Below are positions 29,948-38,485 of a stretch of 64,000 nucleotides of DNA, in pieces (position 1 is the stretch's first letter; the number at the start of each line of letters is the position of its first letter). Source of the stretch: Streptomyces sp. 6-11-2 (lineage in GTDB: Bacteria; Actinomycetota; Actinomycetes; Streptomycetales; Streptomycetaceae). The DNA lies in assembly GCF_006540305.1 (NCBI RefSeq), contig NZ_BJOR01000001.1, forward strand, positions 3,534,001 to 3,598,000. The letters are read 5' to 3'. The translations under genes were made by a program, and so were the position numbers. Below the pieces are notes generated by a model. The model had not been told where the DNA came from and ran no database searches. It was given only the letters and a program-made list of their open reading frames with translations.

Positions 29948-31246
29948 TCACCCCTCCAGCAGCCGCTGCCCCACGTACTCGCCGTTCGCCGCCCCGCCCG
30001 GGACCGCGAACAGACCGCTCGCCTCGTGCCGGAGGTACGCCGACAGCGCGTCGCCGCGATCCAGCTTGCGCTGCACCGGTACGAAGCCGCGCAGCGGGTC
30101 CGCCTGCCAGCAGATGAACAGCAGGCCCGCGTCCGGGGTGCCGTCGGCGTCGAAGCCGTCGTGGTAGGAGAAGGGGCGCCGGAGCATGGCCGCGCCCCCG
30201 TTCTGGTCGGGCCGGGTGATCCGGGCGTGGGCGTTGACCGGGACGACGTAGGTGCCGTCCTTGCCGGTCTTCTCCAGGTCCATCGCGGTCGTCTCGGTGC
30301 CCCCGCCGAGCGGCGCCCCGTCGGACTTGCGGCGCCCGATGACGTCCTCCTGCTGGGTGAGCGGCAGCTTCTCCCAGTCGTCCAGGAGCATCCGGATGCG
30401 GCGTACGACGACGTAGGAGCCGTTCCCCATCCAGGCCGGCTCGCCGTTCGCGGGCACGAAGAGGCGCTGGCCGAAGTCCGGGTCGGCCGGCTTCGGGTTG
30501 CGGGTGCCGTCGATCTGCCCCATCAGGTTGCGGGCCGTCATGGGATGCGCGGTGGCTCCGGGGGAGCGGTTGAAGCCGTTCATCTGCCAGCGGACGCGGG
30601 CGGCGCCGCCCGCGTCCTTCTGGAGGGCGCGCAGGGCGTGGAAGGCGACCAGCGCGTCGTTCGCGCCGATCTGGACCCAGAGATCGCCGTTGCTGCGGGA
30701 CTTGTCGAGCCGGTCGGAGGAGAAGTCGGGCAGCGGGTCGAGAGCGCCGGGCCGCTGCCGGCGCAGATCCGTCCGGTCGAAGAAGGAGTGGCCGAAGCCG
30801 AAGGTGACCGTCAGCGCCGAGGGGCCCGCGTCCCGTGCCACGTCGGTGTCGTCGAGTGCGGCCGGTTCACCCGCCATCAGCCGCTCGGCCGTCGCCGACC
30901 AGCGGCGCAGCAGCGCGGCGGCCTCCGTGCGGCCCGCTCCGGGCGCGAGGTCGAAGGCGACGAGATGGCCGCGGGCCTGGAGGGCGTCGGTGATGCCGGG
31001 CTGATGTTTCCCGTGAAACATCGCCCGGTCGGCGCCGAGCGAGGTGAGCGGGGTGGCACCGGCGGGCGCCGCCGTGTAGCCGAGGCCCGTGCCGGCCGCG
31101 CCGAGGACGAGCCCGGTGGCACCGGCCGTACCGAGCAGTCGTCGGCGCGACACGCCCGCTCCTGCGGCGGTGCCCGCCCGCGCGGACGCGGTCGCCGCGG
31201 GCGAGGGGTTCGGGGAGGTGGCCTCCGGGGTGGACTGGTCGGTCAT
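29948..31246 (-). CDS. dtpA: Tat-exported DyP-type peroxidase DtpA
   Basis: A haem peroxidase of the dye-decolourising type, 432 residues. It has a twin-arginine signal with SRRRLLG (Arg34-36) and a hydrophobic stretch ending about residue 60. The DyP motif GXXDG appears as GQIDGTRNP, and a conserved late region binds haem. In Streptomyces, DtpA lies beside Sco and ECuC and is needed to mature the copper oxidase GlxA, which is needed for aerial growth. The same neighbours are present here. A parS-like palindrome is embedded in the codons for MFHGKH. Confidence 0.92.
   Translation of the reverse strand: MTDQSTPEATSPNPSPAATASARAGTAAGAGVSRRRLLGTAGATGLVLGAAGTGLGYTAAPAGATPLTSLGADRAMFHGKHQPGITDALQARGHLVAFDLAPGAGRTEAAALLRRWSATAERLMAGEPAALDDTDVARDAGPSALTVTFGFGHSFFDRTDLRRQRPGALDPLPDFSSDRLDKSRSNGDLWVQIGANDALVAFHALRALQKDAGGAARVRWQMNGFNRSPGATAHPMTARNLMGQIDGTRNPKPADPDFGQRLFVPANGEPAWMGNGSYVVVRRIRMLLDDWEKLPLTQQEDVIGRRKSDGAPLGGGTETTAMDLEKTGKDGTYVVPVNAHARITRPDQNGGAAMLRRPFSYHDGFDADGTPDAGLLFICWQADPLRGFVPVQRKLDRGDALSAYLRHEASGLFAVPGGAANGEYVGQRLLEG
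31006..31019. promoter_or_regulatory. parS-like site within dtpA
   Basis: GTTTCCCGTGAAAC matches the 14-base parS sequence at 13 of 14 positions and keeps the outer palindrome. It lies inside coding sequence, where parS-like palindromes are less common. It could be a weak ParB site or a chance match. Confidence 0.5.
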
Positions 31247-31254
31247 GGTGCGGT

Positions 31255-33249
31255 TCAGCCGATCTGCGTGTTCTTGGTGACGGTGACCTGGTCGATGTCG
31301 GAGGTCCGCACGGTCACGGCGACCTGCCAGTCGCCCGCCATGGGGATCTGCACCCCGCTCGCCACCCAGTGTCCGGTGGTGACGTGGTCGGGGTTCACCG
31401 GGAGCGGTCCGAGGTCCTTCGCGGCCAGCGTGAAGGCGAACTTGAGCTCGGTGATGTCGCGGAGGCGCCCGTTCGGTCCGAGGGAAAAGATGTGCAACTC
31501 GTTGCCGCCCACGCGCGCGGGGTCGATGTCGATCCGTACGACGCCCTTGCCGTCCTTGCCGCCGGTGTCGAACGGCATGTCGAGGGTGACCGCGCCCACC
31601 CCGGAGGACGAGGACGAGGACGAGGACGCGGTGGACGACGTGGCGGTCCTGGCCTCCGTCTCCGTGCGCCCCGGTTCGGTCTGCGTCAGCACGGTCGTGA
31701 CGGCGAGCAGCACGACGGCGACACCCGCTTCCATCAGTACGGACCGGCGCAGCCCGAAGCGGTGGGGGTCGGCGTCCCGCAGCCGCTTCTGCCGTGCGGT
31801 GTCCAGGGCGGCCTGCTGCCGGGCGAGCTGGGCGGCCCGCCGGGCGGCCTCCCCCTTCGCCGCCTTCCCACCGGGCTTGGCCTTGTCGCCGTCGGCTTTC
31901 CCGGTTTCGGTCTTCCCGGTCCCGGGCTTCCCGGCCCCGGCCTTCGCGTCCGGGCCGGGATTCCTGCCCGCGGTCGCCGCGACCTTCGCGCGTGCCTTGG
32001 CCGGTGCCTTCGCGGCGGCCGTCTGCGCCAGCCGGCCCGTCCAGCGGCGGGAGGTCCAGGCGACGCCGACCATCAGCGCCACCAGACCGACCTTCACGAG
32101 GAGCAGCTGTCCGTAGCGGGTGTCGGTGAGCGCCGACCAGGAGCCGACCTGGCGCCAGGACTGATAGGTGCCGGTCGCGACCAGCGCCAGGACGGAACCG
32201 AAGGCGACCTGGGAGAAGCGGCGTACGGCCGCGGTCTCGACCGGGGTCTCGGCGGGCGCCCGGTACAGCGCGACCAGAAGGGCGACGAGACCGCCGAGCC
32301 AGGCGGCCACGGCGAGCAGGTGGACGACGTCGACCGGCATCGCGATGCCCGGCTGGAGCCCGGTCGAGGCGTGCTCGGACATGGCCCAGCTGGCCGCGAG
32401 CCCGACGGCGACCACGGTGCCGCCGATCGCGAGCCCGAAGGTCAGGTCGCGCTTCTCGTCGTCCGCGCGCTTTTGGTACTCCCCGAAGAGCACCGCGACG
32501 AACAGCGCCGCCGCGGCGAGCAGCAGCAGCCGGGAGACGAGGGCCGCCCCGGTCTTGGTCTGGAGCACCTGCCCGAGGAGCGTCAGGTCGAAGACGTCCC
32601 CGATCTTTCCGGAGGTGGTGTAGGAGCCGCGCAGGAGCAGCAGCGCGAGCGTGGACGCGGTGAGCGCGACCCAGCCGGAGACGACGAGCCGTTGCACCGC
32701 CCGCACTCCCGAGCCGCGCTGCCAGCAGGCCAGTACGAAGGCGGCACCGCCGGCCAGGACGACGAAGCCGGCGTACGACACGTACCGCCCGATCCCGTAG
32801 AGCCCGCCGACGATCCCGCCGCCCGCCGTCTGGTCGCCGACCGCGGCGGAAGTCTTGGAGGGGGCGCCGATGGAGAAGGTGTAGGCACCGCCGACGGGGT
32901 GGCTGTCGGCCGAGACCACCTGGTAGGCGACGGTGTAGGTGCCGTCCGGCAGTCCGCTGCGCAGTCGCACGGCATACGTCGTCCCGCTGACGTTGGCGGG
33001 CTTCCCGGCGTCGACGCGGTTGCCCTTGGGATCCAGGACGCGCAGCGAGTCGTCGCTCATGGCGACCTGCTCGGAGAAGGTCAGCGACACCTGGGCGGGC
33101 GCTTTGTCGACCACCGCCCCCTGCTGCGGATCGCTGCCGGTCAGCGCGGCGTGCGCGGAGGCCGGGGCGGCTCCGGCGAGGAGCACGCCGGCGACGGCCA
33201 TGAGCAGCAGCATCAGGGTCCGGAAGCGTGGGGCGATGGTCTGCGACAA
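31255..33249 (-). CDS. CopC-CopD fusion copper protein
   Basis: A 664-residue fusion. A signal peptide ends at SAHAALTGSDP, leaving a CopC domain with the N-terminal His33 typical of Cu(II)-binding CopC, and the region ends at about residue 130. A CopD-type domain of about eight membrane helices follows (about 145-420). A Lys/Ala-rich cytosolic region, one more helix and an extracytoplasmic C-terminal domain complete it. The gene is 8 bases upstream of dtpA and 13 downstream of ecuC. It probably moves or buffers copper for the extracellular chaperones. Confidence 0.88.
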   Translation of the reverse strand: MSQTIAPRFRTLMLLLMAVAGVLLAGAAPASAHAALTGSDPQQGAVVDKAPAQVSLTFSEQVAMSDDSLRVLDPKGNRVDAGKPANVSGTTYAVRLRSGLPDGTYTVAYQVVSADSHPVGGAYTFSIGAPSKTSAAVGDQTAGGGIVGGLYGIGRYVSYAGFVVLAGGAAFVLACWQRGSGVRAVQRLVVSGWVALTASTLALLLLRGSYTTSGKIGDVFDLTLLGQVLQTKTGAALVSRLLLLAAAALFVAVLFGEYQKRADDEKRDLTFGLAIGGTVVAVGLAASWAMSEHASTGLQPGIAMPVDVVHLLAVAAWLGGLVALLVALYRAPAETPVETAAVRRFSQVAFGSVLALVATGTYQSWRQVGSWSALTDTRYGQLLLVKVGLVALMVGVAWTSRRWTGRLAQTAAAKAPAKARAKVAATAGRNPGPDAKAGAGKPGTGKTETGKADGDKAKPGGKAAKGEAARRAAQLARQQAALDTARQKRLRDADPHRFGLRRSVLMEAGVAVVLLAVTTVLTQTEPGRTETEARTATSSTASSSSSSSSGVGAVTLDMPFDTGGKDGKGVVRIDIDPARVGGNELHIFSLGPNGRLRDITELKFAFTLAAKDLGPLPVNPDHVTTGHWVASGVQIPMAGDWQVAVTVRTSDIDQVTVTKNTQIG

Positions 33250-33262
33250 GGTGGTCCCTCCC

Positions 33263-33736
33263 TCAGTGTCCGGTCGTGGGGTTGTACGTGGCCGATTTCA
33301 CCGGCATCTCGACCTTGACGGTGCCGGACTCGGCGAAGTGCAGTTCGACGAGGACCGTCTGGCCCTGCCGGGGCGCGCGCTTCAGCTTGTCGAACATCAG
33401 GTGGTTGCCGCCGCTCTCGAACACGAGTCGCCCGTGGGCGGGGACGGTGAGGGGGCCGGCCTCCTTCATGACCCCGCCGGCGGTCTGGTGCACGGTGACG
33501 TCCTCGGCTTCGGCGCTGGTGACCGAGGTGAGTTCGTCCTTGGCGCCGCCCTTGTTCTCGATGGTCAGGAAGCCGGCCGCCATCGCGGCCGAGAGCGGCT
33601 GGGGCATGTAGGCGGAGTGGACGGACAGTTCGGCCTTCGCGTCGCCGGTCCCGGAGGACGCGGCGCAGCCGGTCAGCAGGGCGGTACCGGTCAGGGTCGC
33701 GGCCAGGAGCGCCGCCGCCGGTGCCGGCCGCCTCAC
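33263..33736 (-). CDS. ecuC: Extracellular copper chaperone ECuC (PCuAC family)
   Basis: A 157-residue lipoprotein (lipobox LLTGCA, Cys24) of the PCuAC family, which hands Cu(I) to cytochrome oxidase or to Sco outside the membrane. The copper ligands are visible as His and Met in VHQTAGGVMKEAG and GGNHLMF. Its GTG start overlaps the Sco stop by four bases, so the two are made together. In S. lividans ECuC passes copper to Sco. Confidence 0.88.
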   Translation of the reverse strand: MRRPAPAAALLAATLTGTALLTGCAASSGTGDAKAELSVHSAYMPQPLSAAMAAGFLTIENKGGAKDELTSVTSAEAEDVTVHQTAGGVMKEAGPLTVPAHGRLVFESGGNHLMFDKLKRAPRQGQTVLVELHFAESGTVKVEMPVKSATYNPTTGH

Positions 33737-34383
33737 GGGTTCTCCCCCCTGACGATCCTGGGGAGGTCCTTGGTGTAGTCGTCGACGGTGGCGTCCTCGC
33801 CGTAGAGAACGTATCCGGCGTCGGTCTTCGGTGAGAACGCGATCACCTGGGTGCCGTGCATCGAGACGAGCTTGCCGTTCTTGTCCTTCGTGGTCGGCTC
33901 GATGGAGATGCCCAGGGTGCGCGCGCCGGCCTGGATGGTGGAGAAGTCGCCGGTCAGTCCTATGAACTGCGGGTCGATCATCTTGAGCCACTTGCCGAGT
34001 TCGGCCGGGGTGTCGCGGGCCGGGTCGGTCGTGACGAACACCACGCGCAGGTCGTCCTGCTCGGCCCTGGACAGCGCCTTCTTGGCAACCGCGATGTTGT
34101 TCATGGTCAGCGGGCAGGCATCGGGGCAGTGGGTGTAGCCGAAGTAGACCAGCGTCGGGTGGCCGGCGGTCTCCTTGCGGAGGTCGTACTGCTTTCCCTG
34201 GGTGTCGGTGAGGACCAGGTCCGGCTTCTCGAACGGCTTGTCGAGGACCGTCGCGGCCTTCTGCGAGGTGTCCTCGGAGACGACGGCGACGGGCTTCCCG
34301 CCGTCGTTGCCGCTGCCGCAGGCGGAGAGGGTCAGGGTGGCCGCGGCGAGCAGGGCGGCCACGACGAAGGTCTTGTTGCGCAT
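33733..34383 (-). CDS. sco: Sco-family copper chaperone
   Basis: A 216-residue Sco/SenC protein with a lipobox (LTLSAC, Cys22) and a thioredoxin fold. The copper/redox motif CPDAC is at Cys86-Cys90, with a distal His in SMHGTQVIAF. Sco metallates the CuA site of cytochrome oxidase and in Streptomyces also supports GlxA through DtpA. The gene sits between ycnI and ecuC on one strand. A 93-base gap to ycnI contains an Arg-rich frame of no use. Confidence 0.92.
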   Translation of the reverse strand: MRNKTFVVAALLAAATLTLSACGSGNDGGKPVAVVSEDTSQKAATVLDKPFEKPDLVLTDTQGKQYDLRKETAGHPTLVYFGYTHCPDACPLTMNNIAVAKKALSRAEQDDLRVVFVTTDPARDTPAELGKWLKMIDPQFIGLTGDFSTIQAGARTLGISIEPTTKDKNGKLVSMHGTQVIAFSPKTDAGYVLYGEDATVDDYTKDLPRIVRGENP

Positions 34384-34476
34384 AGAGAAATGTCCCAGAT
34401 GTGAGAACTCCGGCGCGCACCGGGGGCCGTACGCGAGAGTGGCACGACCCCCGGAGCGCGTGACGGACGAGCCGGA

Positions 34477-35208
34477 TCAGGCGGTGGTGCGCCTGCGGCC
34501 GGCGAGTACGCCGTAGGCCACGCCGGCCGCGCCGACGAGGATGCCGACGATGCCGAGGACGCGGGCGGTGGTGTCGCTGCCGCTCTTGGAAGTGTCGGCG
34601 GCGGTGGTCTGGGCGGCGGGCTTGGTGTCGGCAGCGGCGTCCTTGGCCGACGCGTCGTGTCCGTCACCCTCCGAGGCCGCGGCCAGCTGAAGCACCGGCG
34701 CCGGGTTGTCCGGCTCCGCCTGGCCCTTCTGCGGCACCTCGATCCAGCGCACGACCTCCTTGTTGGAGTACGTCTGGATCGCCTTGAAGACCAGCTGGTC
34801 GGCGTCCTCGGGCAGCGTGCCGATGGAGACCGGGAACTTCTGGAAGAAGCCGGGCTTGATGCCGTCGCCGTCGGCGGTCCAGGTGACCTTGGTGACGGCT
34901 TCGGAGATCTTCTTGCCGTGCATCTCCAGCGGCTTGTCCAGCTGGGACTTGGTGACGTCGATCTTCCAGCCGGTCATCGGCTGCGGCATCACGGAGGCCA
35001 GCGGGTGGTCGGTCGGGAAGTTGACCTCGATCTTGGTGGTGGAGGCGTTGTCGCGCTCGTTGGGGACCTTGAAGTCGACGACGGCGTAGCCGCCCTTGGC
35101 GGCGGAGCCCTCCGGCTGGACGCTGACGTGCGCGAACGCCGGGGCGGACAGGGCGAGGACGGCCGAGCCGGCGACGGCGGCGGTGGCGGCGAGTCGAGAA
35201 GCCTTCAT
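34477..35208 (-). CDS. YcnI-type copper-binding protein (DUF1775)
   Basis: A 243-residue protein of the YcnI/DUF1775 family. The signal peptide ends at AFAHVSVQ, leaving a His at the mature end, which in YcnI binds Cu(II). The middle is the DUF1775 beta domain (VVDFKVPNERDNASTTKIEV). A C-terminal helix (VLGIVGILVGAAGVAYGVLA) anchors it in the membrane, followed by RRR. It is the second gene of the copper cluster. The ATG at 35208 is set by the signal peptide start MKASRLAAT. Confidence 0.9.
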   Translation of the reverse strand: MKASRLAATAAVAGSAVLALSAPAFAHVSVQPEGSAAKGGYAVVDFKVPNERDNASTTKIEVNFPTDHPLASVMPQPMTGWKIDVTKSQLDKPLEMHGKKISEAVTKVTWTADGDGIKPGFFQKFPVSIGTLPEDADQLVFKAIQTYSNKEVVRWIEVPQKGQAEPDNPAPVLQLAAASEGDGHDASAKDAAADTKPAAQTTAADTSKSGSDTTARVLGIVGILVGAAGVAYGVLAGRRRTTA

Positions 35209-35374
35209 TGGGGGTGCACTCCACTTCGAGTGAGTTCCGGTGTCTGAGGGGTGCGCGTGCGGGGCGGGACCGGTGCCCCGGTGTTCCCGCCGGGCGGGCA
35301 CGCGCGCGCGTGCCGCACGACGGCGGCCGCTCCCCCGGCGGAGACCCGCTCGGTGGGGTGGTGGTCGCGTCGCG

Positions 35375-36241
35375 TCAGGCAGCGAGGACGAGTGCGGCGG
35401 CGGCCGGCGGGCCGCGGCGGATCACCGTGTGCTGGAGTGCGGTGGTGTGGGGGACGAGGGGCGCGGAGTCGGCGGTGCGCCGGAAGCGCGGGCCGGTGCC
35501 GGCCGCCGTGGGCAGCCCGGCGCACAGGGCGCGCGCCAGGGCGAGCGCCCCGCGCAGGGACCGAACGAGCGCGGCCTCGGCGGCTCCGTGCGCCGACAGC
35601 TCGATCAGCCTCAGCAGGGCGAGGTCGCCGCGCCGCAGCACCCAGCCCGTGGCGACGGCGGCCAGGACGTGCACGAGCAGCATCGGCAGGGACGGCAGCA
35701 GCGCGGCGGCCGCGCCGATGGGGAACCATGAGCCCGCCGGGTGGTGCGGGGCGTTCGGGCCCGTGCCGGCGCCGCCGTAGGCGTGTGCGTCGACGAGTAT
35801 CCGGTAGGCCTGGGCCGGGCTGATCACGGCGGCGGTGGCCCCGCACACGTACCGGGCGGCCCGCTGGACGAGCTCGGCGTCGGACAGCACGGGCAGCGAA
35901 CCCGTCGGTCCCGTCGATCCCGTGGAGCCCACGGTCATGGCACCGGAGGCCATGGCGCCCATGCCGCTCTGCCCCATGCCGAACAGGCTGTGCAGCACGG
36001 TCTGGCCGACCACGAGCAGCGTCGCGATCCCCGGCAGGGAACGCGCGCGCCCGGCGAGGGGCGCCACCACGACCAGCGCCCCCAGGAACCCCGCGCCCAG
36101 TGTCCACAGCGGCACCGCGGCGCAGGAGGCCAGCGTGTGCCCGGCCGCGGCCAGCACGACGCAGACCGCGGCGAACACCGCGGCCCGAAGGATCCGGAGA
36201 CCGCGTCCGGCGGGTGCCGTGCGCGGGCGGGGGGCAGACAT
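35375..36241 (-). CDS. Integral membrane protein of the copper cluster
   Basis: I recognise no family. The 288-residue product has about five hydrophobic helices. A Met/Gly-rich loop (FGMGQSGMGAMASGAMT) could bind Cu(I), which would suit the place at the head of the copper genes. The C-terminal part has a Leu/Ala/Arg-rich helix. It starts with an Arg-rich N-terminus. A gap of 166 bases separates it from ycnI, so it may have its own transcript. Confidence 0.7.
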   Translation of the reverse strand: MSAPRPRTAPAGRGLRILRAAVFAAVCVVLAAAGHTLASCAAVPLWTLGAGFLGALVVVAPLAGRARSLPGIATLLVVGQTVLHSLFGMGQSGMGAMASGAMTVGSTGSTGPTGSLPVLSDAELVQRAARYVCGATAAVISPAQAYRILVDAHAYGGAGTGPNAPHHPAGSWFPIGAAAALLPSLPMLLVHVLAAVATGWVLRRGDLALLRLIELSAHGAAEAALVRSLRGALALARALCAGLPTAAGTGPRFRRTADSAPLVPHTTALQHTVIRRGPPAAAALVLAA

Positions 36242-36463
36242 GGCGGCCTCATCATCCCACTGGACCCGGGCCCGTCGTACGGCAGGTCCACAAGATGCGG
36301 TAGATCCGGAAGGTCACGTTCTGATGTCGTCGGCCCGCACATACACCGATTCCCCGCCCCGCCGCGTCCGCCGATCGGACCGTGTCGTGTCAACGCCGTG
36401 CTTACGGCAGGGCACTCGGGGCAATACGTAACGGTATGTCGAGCCGCGCCGGGAGGCTGGAGC

Positions 36464-36910
36464 ATGAGCATCTGGTGGTCACTCCATCTGCGGCGTGACG
36501 CCGCGAGCGTGCCGCTCGCGCGGCGACTGCTGCTCGGCACGATGGAGACCGCGGGCGTCGACCCCGACATCTCCTACGACCTGTCCGTGGCCCTGAGCGA
36601 GGCCTGCGCGAACGCGGTGGAGTACGGCGGGGACACCGAATCCTCCGGTGGCTACCGCGTCACCGCCTTTCTCGACGGGGAGAAGTGCCGCATCGAGGTG
36701 GCCGACGCGGGCCCCGGCTTTCCGCCGGCGGGCCGCCGCCGCCCGGTCCGCGCCGCGCGCGCCGACGCCGAGCACGGCCGCGGCCTGTATCTCATCCAGG
36801 AACTCGCCGACCATGTCCACATCCGCAACAGGCCGGGCCGGGGCGGCGCGGTGGTGAGCTTCGACAAGATCCTCAAGTGGCGCGAGGACGCCCCGCTGAT
36901 GGCGGTGTAG
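36464..36910 (+). CDS. Anti-sigma-factor-type serine kinase (HATPase)
   Basis: A 148-residue GHKL ATPase of the RsbW/SpoIIAB type. The N box is EACANAVEYG, G1 is DAGPGF, and G2 is HGRGLYLIQ. These small kinases bind sigma factors or phosphorylate anti-anti-sigma factors. The ATG at 36464 has GGAGG seven bases upstream, which settles the start. A longer frame reaches much further upstream but is only an open shadow. A SpoIIE-type phosphatase lies at 40044-41579 and a similar ATPase at 44839-45390, possible partners. Confidence 0.88.
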   Translation: MSIWWSLHLRRDAASVPLARRLLLGTMETAGVDPDISYDLSVALSEACANAVEYGGDTESSGGYRVTAFLDGEKCRIEVADAGPGFPPAGRRRPVRAARADAEHGRGLYLIQELADHVHIRNRPGRGGAVVSFDKILKWREDAPLMAV

Positions 36911-37022
36911 CGCAGCCGGTCGCGGTGCGGTGCCGTGCGGGACGCCGGCCAGGAGTCCGGGCGTGTCCCGGGTCCGGCGCGATTCTTCGCGGCCCGCATG
37001 CCGTCGGCGACACGCAACCCGC

Positions 37023-38387
37023 TCAGGCGTCGGCCAGGAGCTTCGCCAGGGCCTCCAGGGCTTCCGGGTAGACCCGTTCCCGGGGGGTGCCGTAGCCGAC
37101 GACCACGCCCTGGGGGCGGCCCTCGCCCGGGGTGTGCCAGTGGTCGGCCAGGCGGCCGAGGGCCAGGCCCTCCGCCTCCGCGCGGGCCAGTGTCTCCGCT
37201 TCGTCGGCGACGTCCACCAGGGCGTGCAGACCGGCGGCGATCCCGCGCACCCGGCGGGAGCCCAGGCGGTCCAGGAGCTGGTCCCGGCGGCGCCGGTAGC
37301 GAAGGCGGCACGCGCGTATGTGCCGGTCGTAGGCATGGCTGTCGATCAGCTCGGCGAGCGCCAACTGGCCGATGGTCTCGGTGTGGTGGTCACTGTGCAG
37401 CTTGGCCTCGGCCACCGCGTCGACCAGGTGCGGCGGCAGCACCACCCAGCCCAGTCGCAGGGCCGGCCCCAGGGTCTTGGAGGCGGTGCCCAGATAGGCG
37501 ACCTGACCCGGCGCCATGCCCTGGAGCGCGCCGACCGGCTGGCGGTCGTAGCGGAACTCGCCGTCGTAGTCGTCCTCGACGATCAGCCCTCCACGCGCGC
37601 GTGCCCAGTCGGTCAGCGCCCTCCGGCGCTCCGGGTGCAGGGTCACACCGGTCGGGTACTGGTGCGCCGGGGTGACAACGACGGCCCTCTGCTCGCCCAG
37701 GTCCTGGGCGCACACACCGCGTTCGTCGACCCGGACCGGCGCCACGCTGCCGCCCGCCCGCCGCACCACCTCCCGGTGGAAGGGCAGCCCGGGGTCCTCC
37801 ATGGCGACCTCGGCCCCGTCCAGTACGCGCGTGAGGAGCGCCAGCCCCTGCACGTACCCGGAGGTGATGACGATCCGCTCGGGCGGAGCGATCACCCCGC
37901 GCGCCCGTCCCAGATAGCCCGACAGCGCCGTGCGCAGCTCGATCCGGCCGCGCGGGTCGCCGTAGTCGTACGTCAGCGAGGGCGCCGTCGCGATGGCGCG
38001 GCGCAGTGCCCGCAGCCAGGCCGCCGCCGGGAAGGTGCCGACGTCCGGGCTGCCCGGCCGCAGGTCGAAGCGGGGAGCACGCGTGTGTGCCGCCGCTCCC
38101 GGCTCCTGCGCGTCGACGGCCGGCAGGGCGGCGACCCGGGTGCCCGATCCCTGCCGCGCCGTCAGATAGCCCTCGGCGACCAGCTGGTCGTACGCCGCCT
38201 TCGCGGTGCCCCGCGAGATGCCGAGTTCGGCGGCCAGCCGGCGGGTCGCCGGCAGCCGTGTCCCGGGCGCCAGCCGCCCGTCCCGCACCGCGTCGCGGAG
38301 CGCCTTCTCCAGCCCCGCCCGGCGGCCCGCCGCCGCGTCCGGTTCCAGATGCAGGTCCAACCCGGCACCGGACCAGAAGTCCTCCAC
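37023..38387 (-). CDS. MocR/PdxR-type regulator (GntR-HTH plus aminotransferase fold)
   Basis: A 454-residue chimera with a winged helix-turn-helix of the GntR type (about residues 22-90, with GISRGTAKAAYDQLVAEGYL) linked to an aminotransferase class I fold. The PLP lysine candidate is in GTASKTLGPALRLGW. Such MocR proteins use PLP as a sensor and often regulate vitamin B6 or amino acid genes. A perfect palindrome at 38407-38420 just upstream may be its operator. It is divergent from nothing close; the aminopeptidase gene is upstream on the same strand. Confidence 0.88.
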   Translation of the reverse strand: MEDFWSGAGLDLHLEPDAAAGRRAGLEKALRDAVRDGRLAPGTRLPATRRLAAELGISRGTAKAAYDQLVAEGYLTARQGSGTRVAALPAVDAQEPGAAAHTRAPRFDLRPGSPDVGTFPAAAWLRALRRAIATAPSLTYDYGDPRGRIELRTALSGYLGRARGVIAPPERIVITSGYVQGLALLTRVLDGAEVAMEDPGLPFHREVVRRAGGSVAPVRVDERGVCAQDLGEQRAVVVTPAHQYPTGVTLHPERRRALTDWARARGGLIVEDDYDGEFRYDRQPVGALQGMAPGQVAYLGTASKTLGPALRLGWVVLPPHLVDAVAEAKLHSDHHTETIGQLALAELIDSHAYDRHIRACRLRYRRRRDQLLDRLGSRRVRGIAAGLHALVDVADEAETLARAEAEGLALGRLADHWHTPGEGRPQGVVVGYGTPRERVYPEALEALAKLLADA

Positions 38388-38406
38388 GAGAACCCTCCCC
38401 CTAGGT

Positions 38407-38420
38407 ACGTGAATTCACGT
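38407..38420. promoter_or_regulatory. Palindrome upstream of the MocR gene
   Basis: ACGTGAATTCACGT is a perfect 14-base inverted repeat 19 bases upstream of the MocR start. This is the usual place for an autoregulatory operator, but the regulator bound is not known. Confidence 0.5.
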
Positions 38421-38444
38421 CCGGGACCCGCGCCCCGGCGCAGG

Positions 38445-38475
38445 AAGGCCGGGCACCTCGCGGGTACCCGGCCTT
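38445..38475 (-). terminator. Terminator after aminopeptidase P
   Basis: AAGGCCGGG pairs with CCCGGCCTT in a 9-bp stem, ten bases beyond the stop of the aminopeptidase gene on the minus strand. Confidence 0.65.
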
Positions 38476-38485
38476 CGGACCCCCA

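Noticed and set aside
33737..34420. N-terminal half of a 385-residue frame joined to ecuC
   Set aside because: Those residues are an antisense-like shadow of sco; the true start is the GTG at 33736, in a four-base overlap.
35741..36463. N-terminal extension of the HATPase frame to 35741
   Set aside because: It runs antisense over the membrane protein gene, while a strong ribosome site points to 36464.
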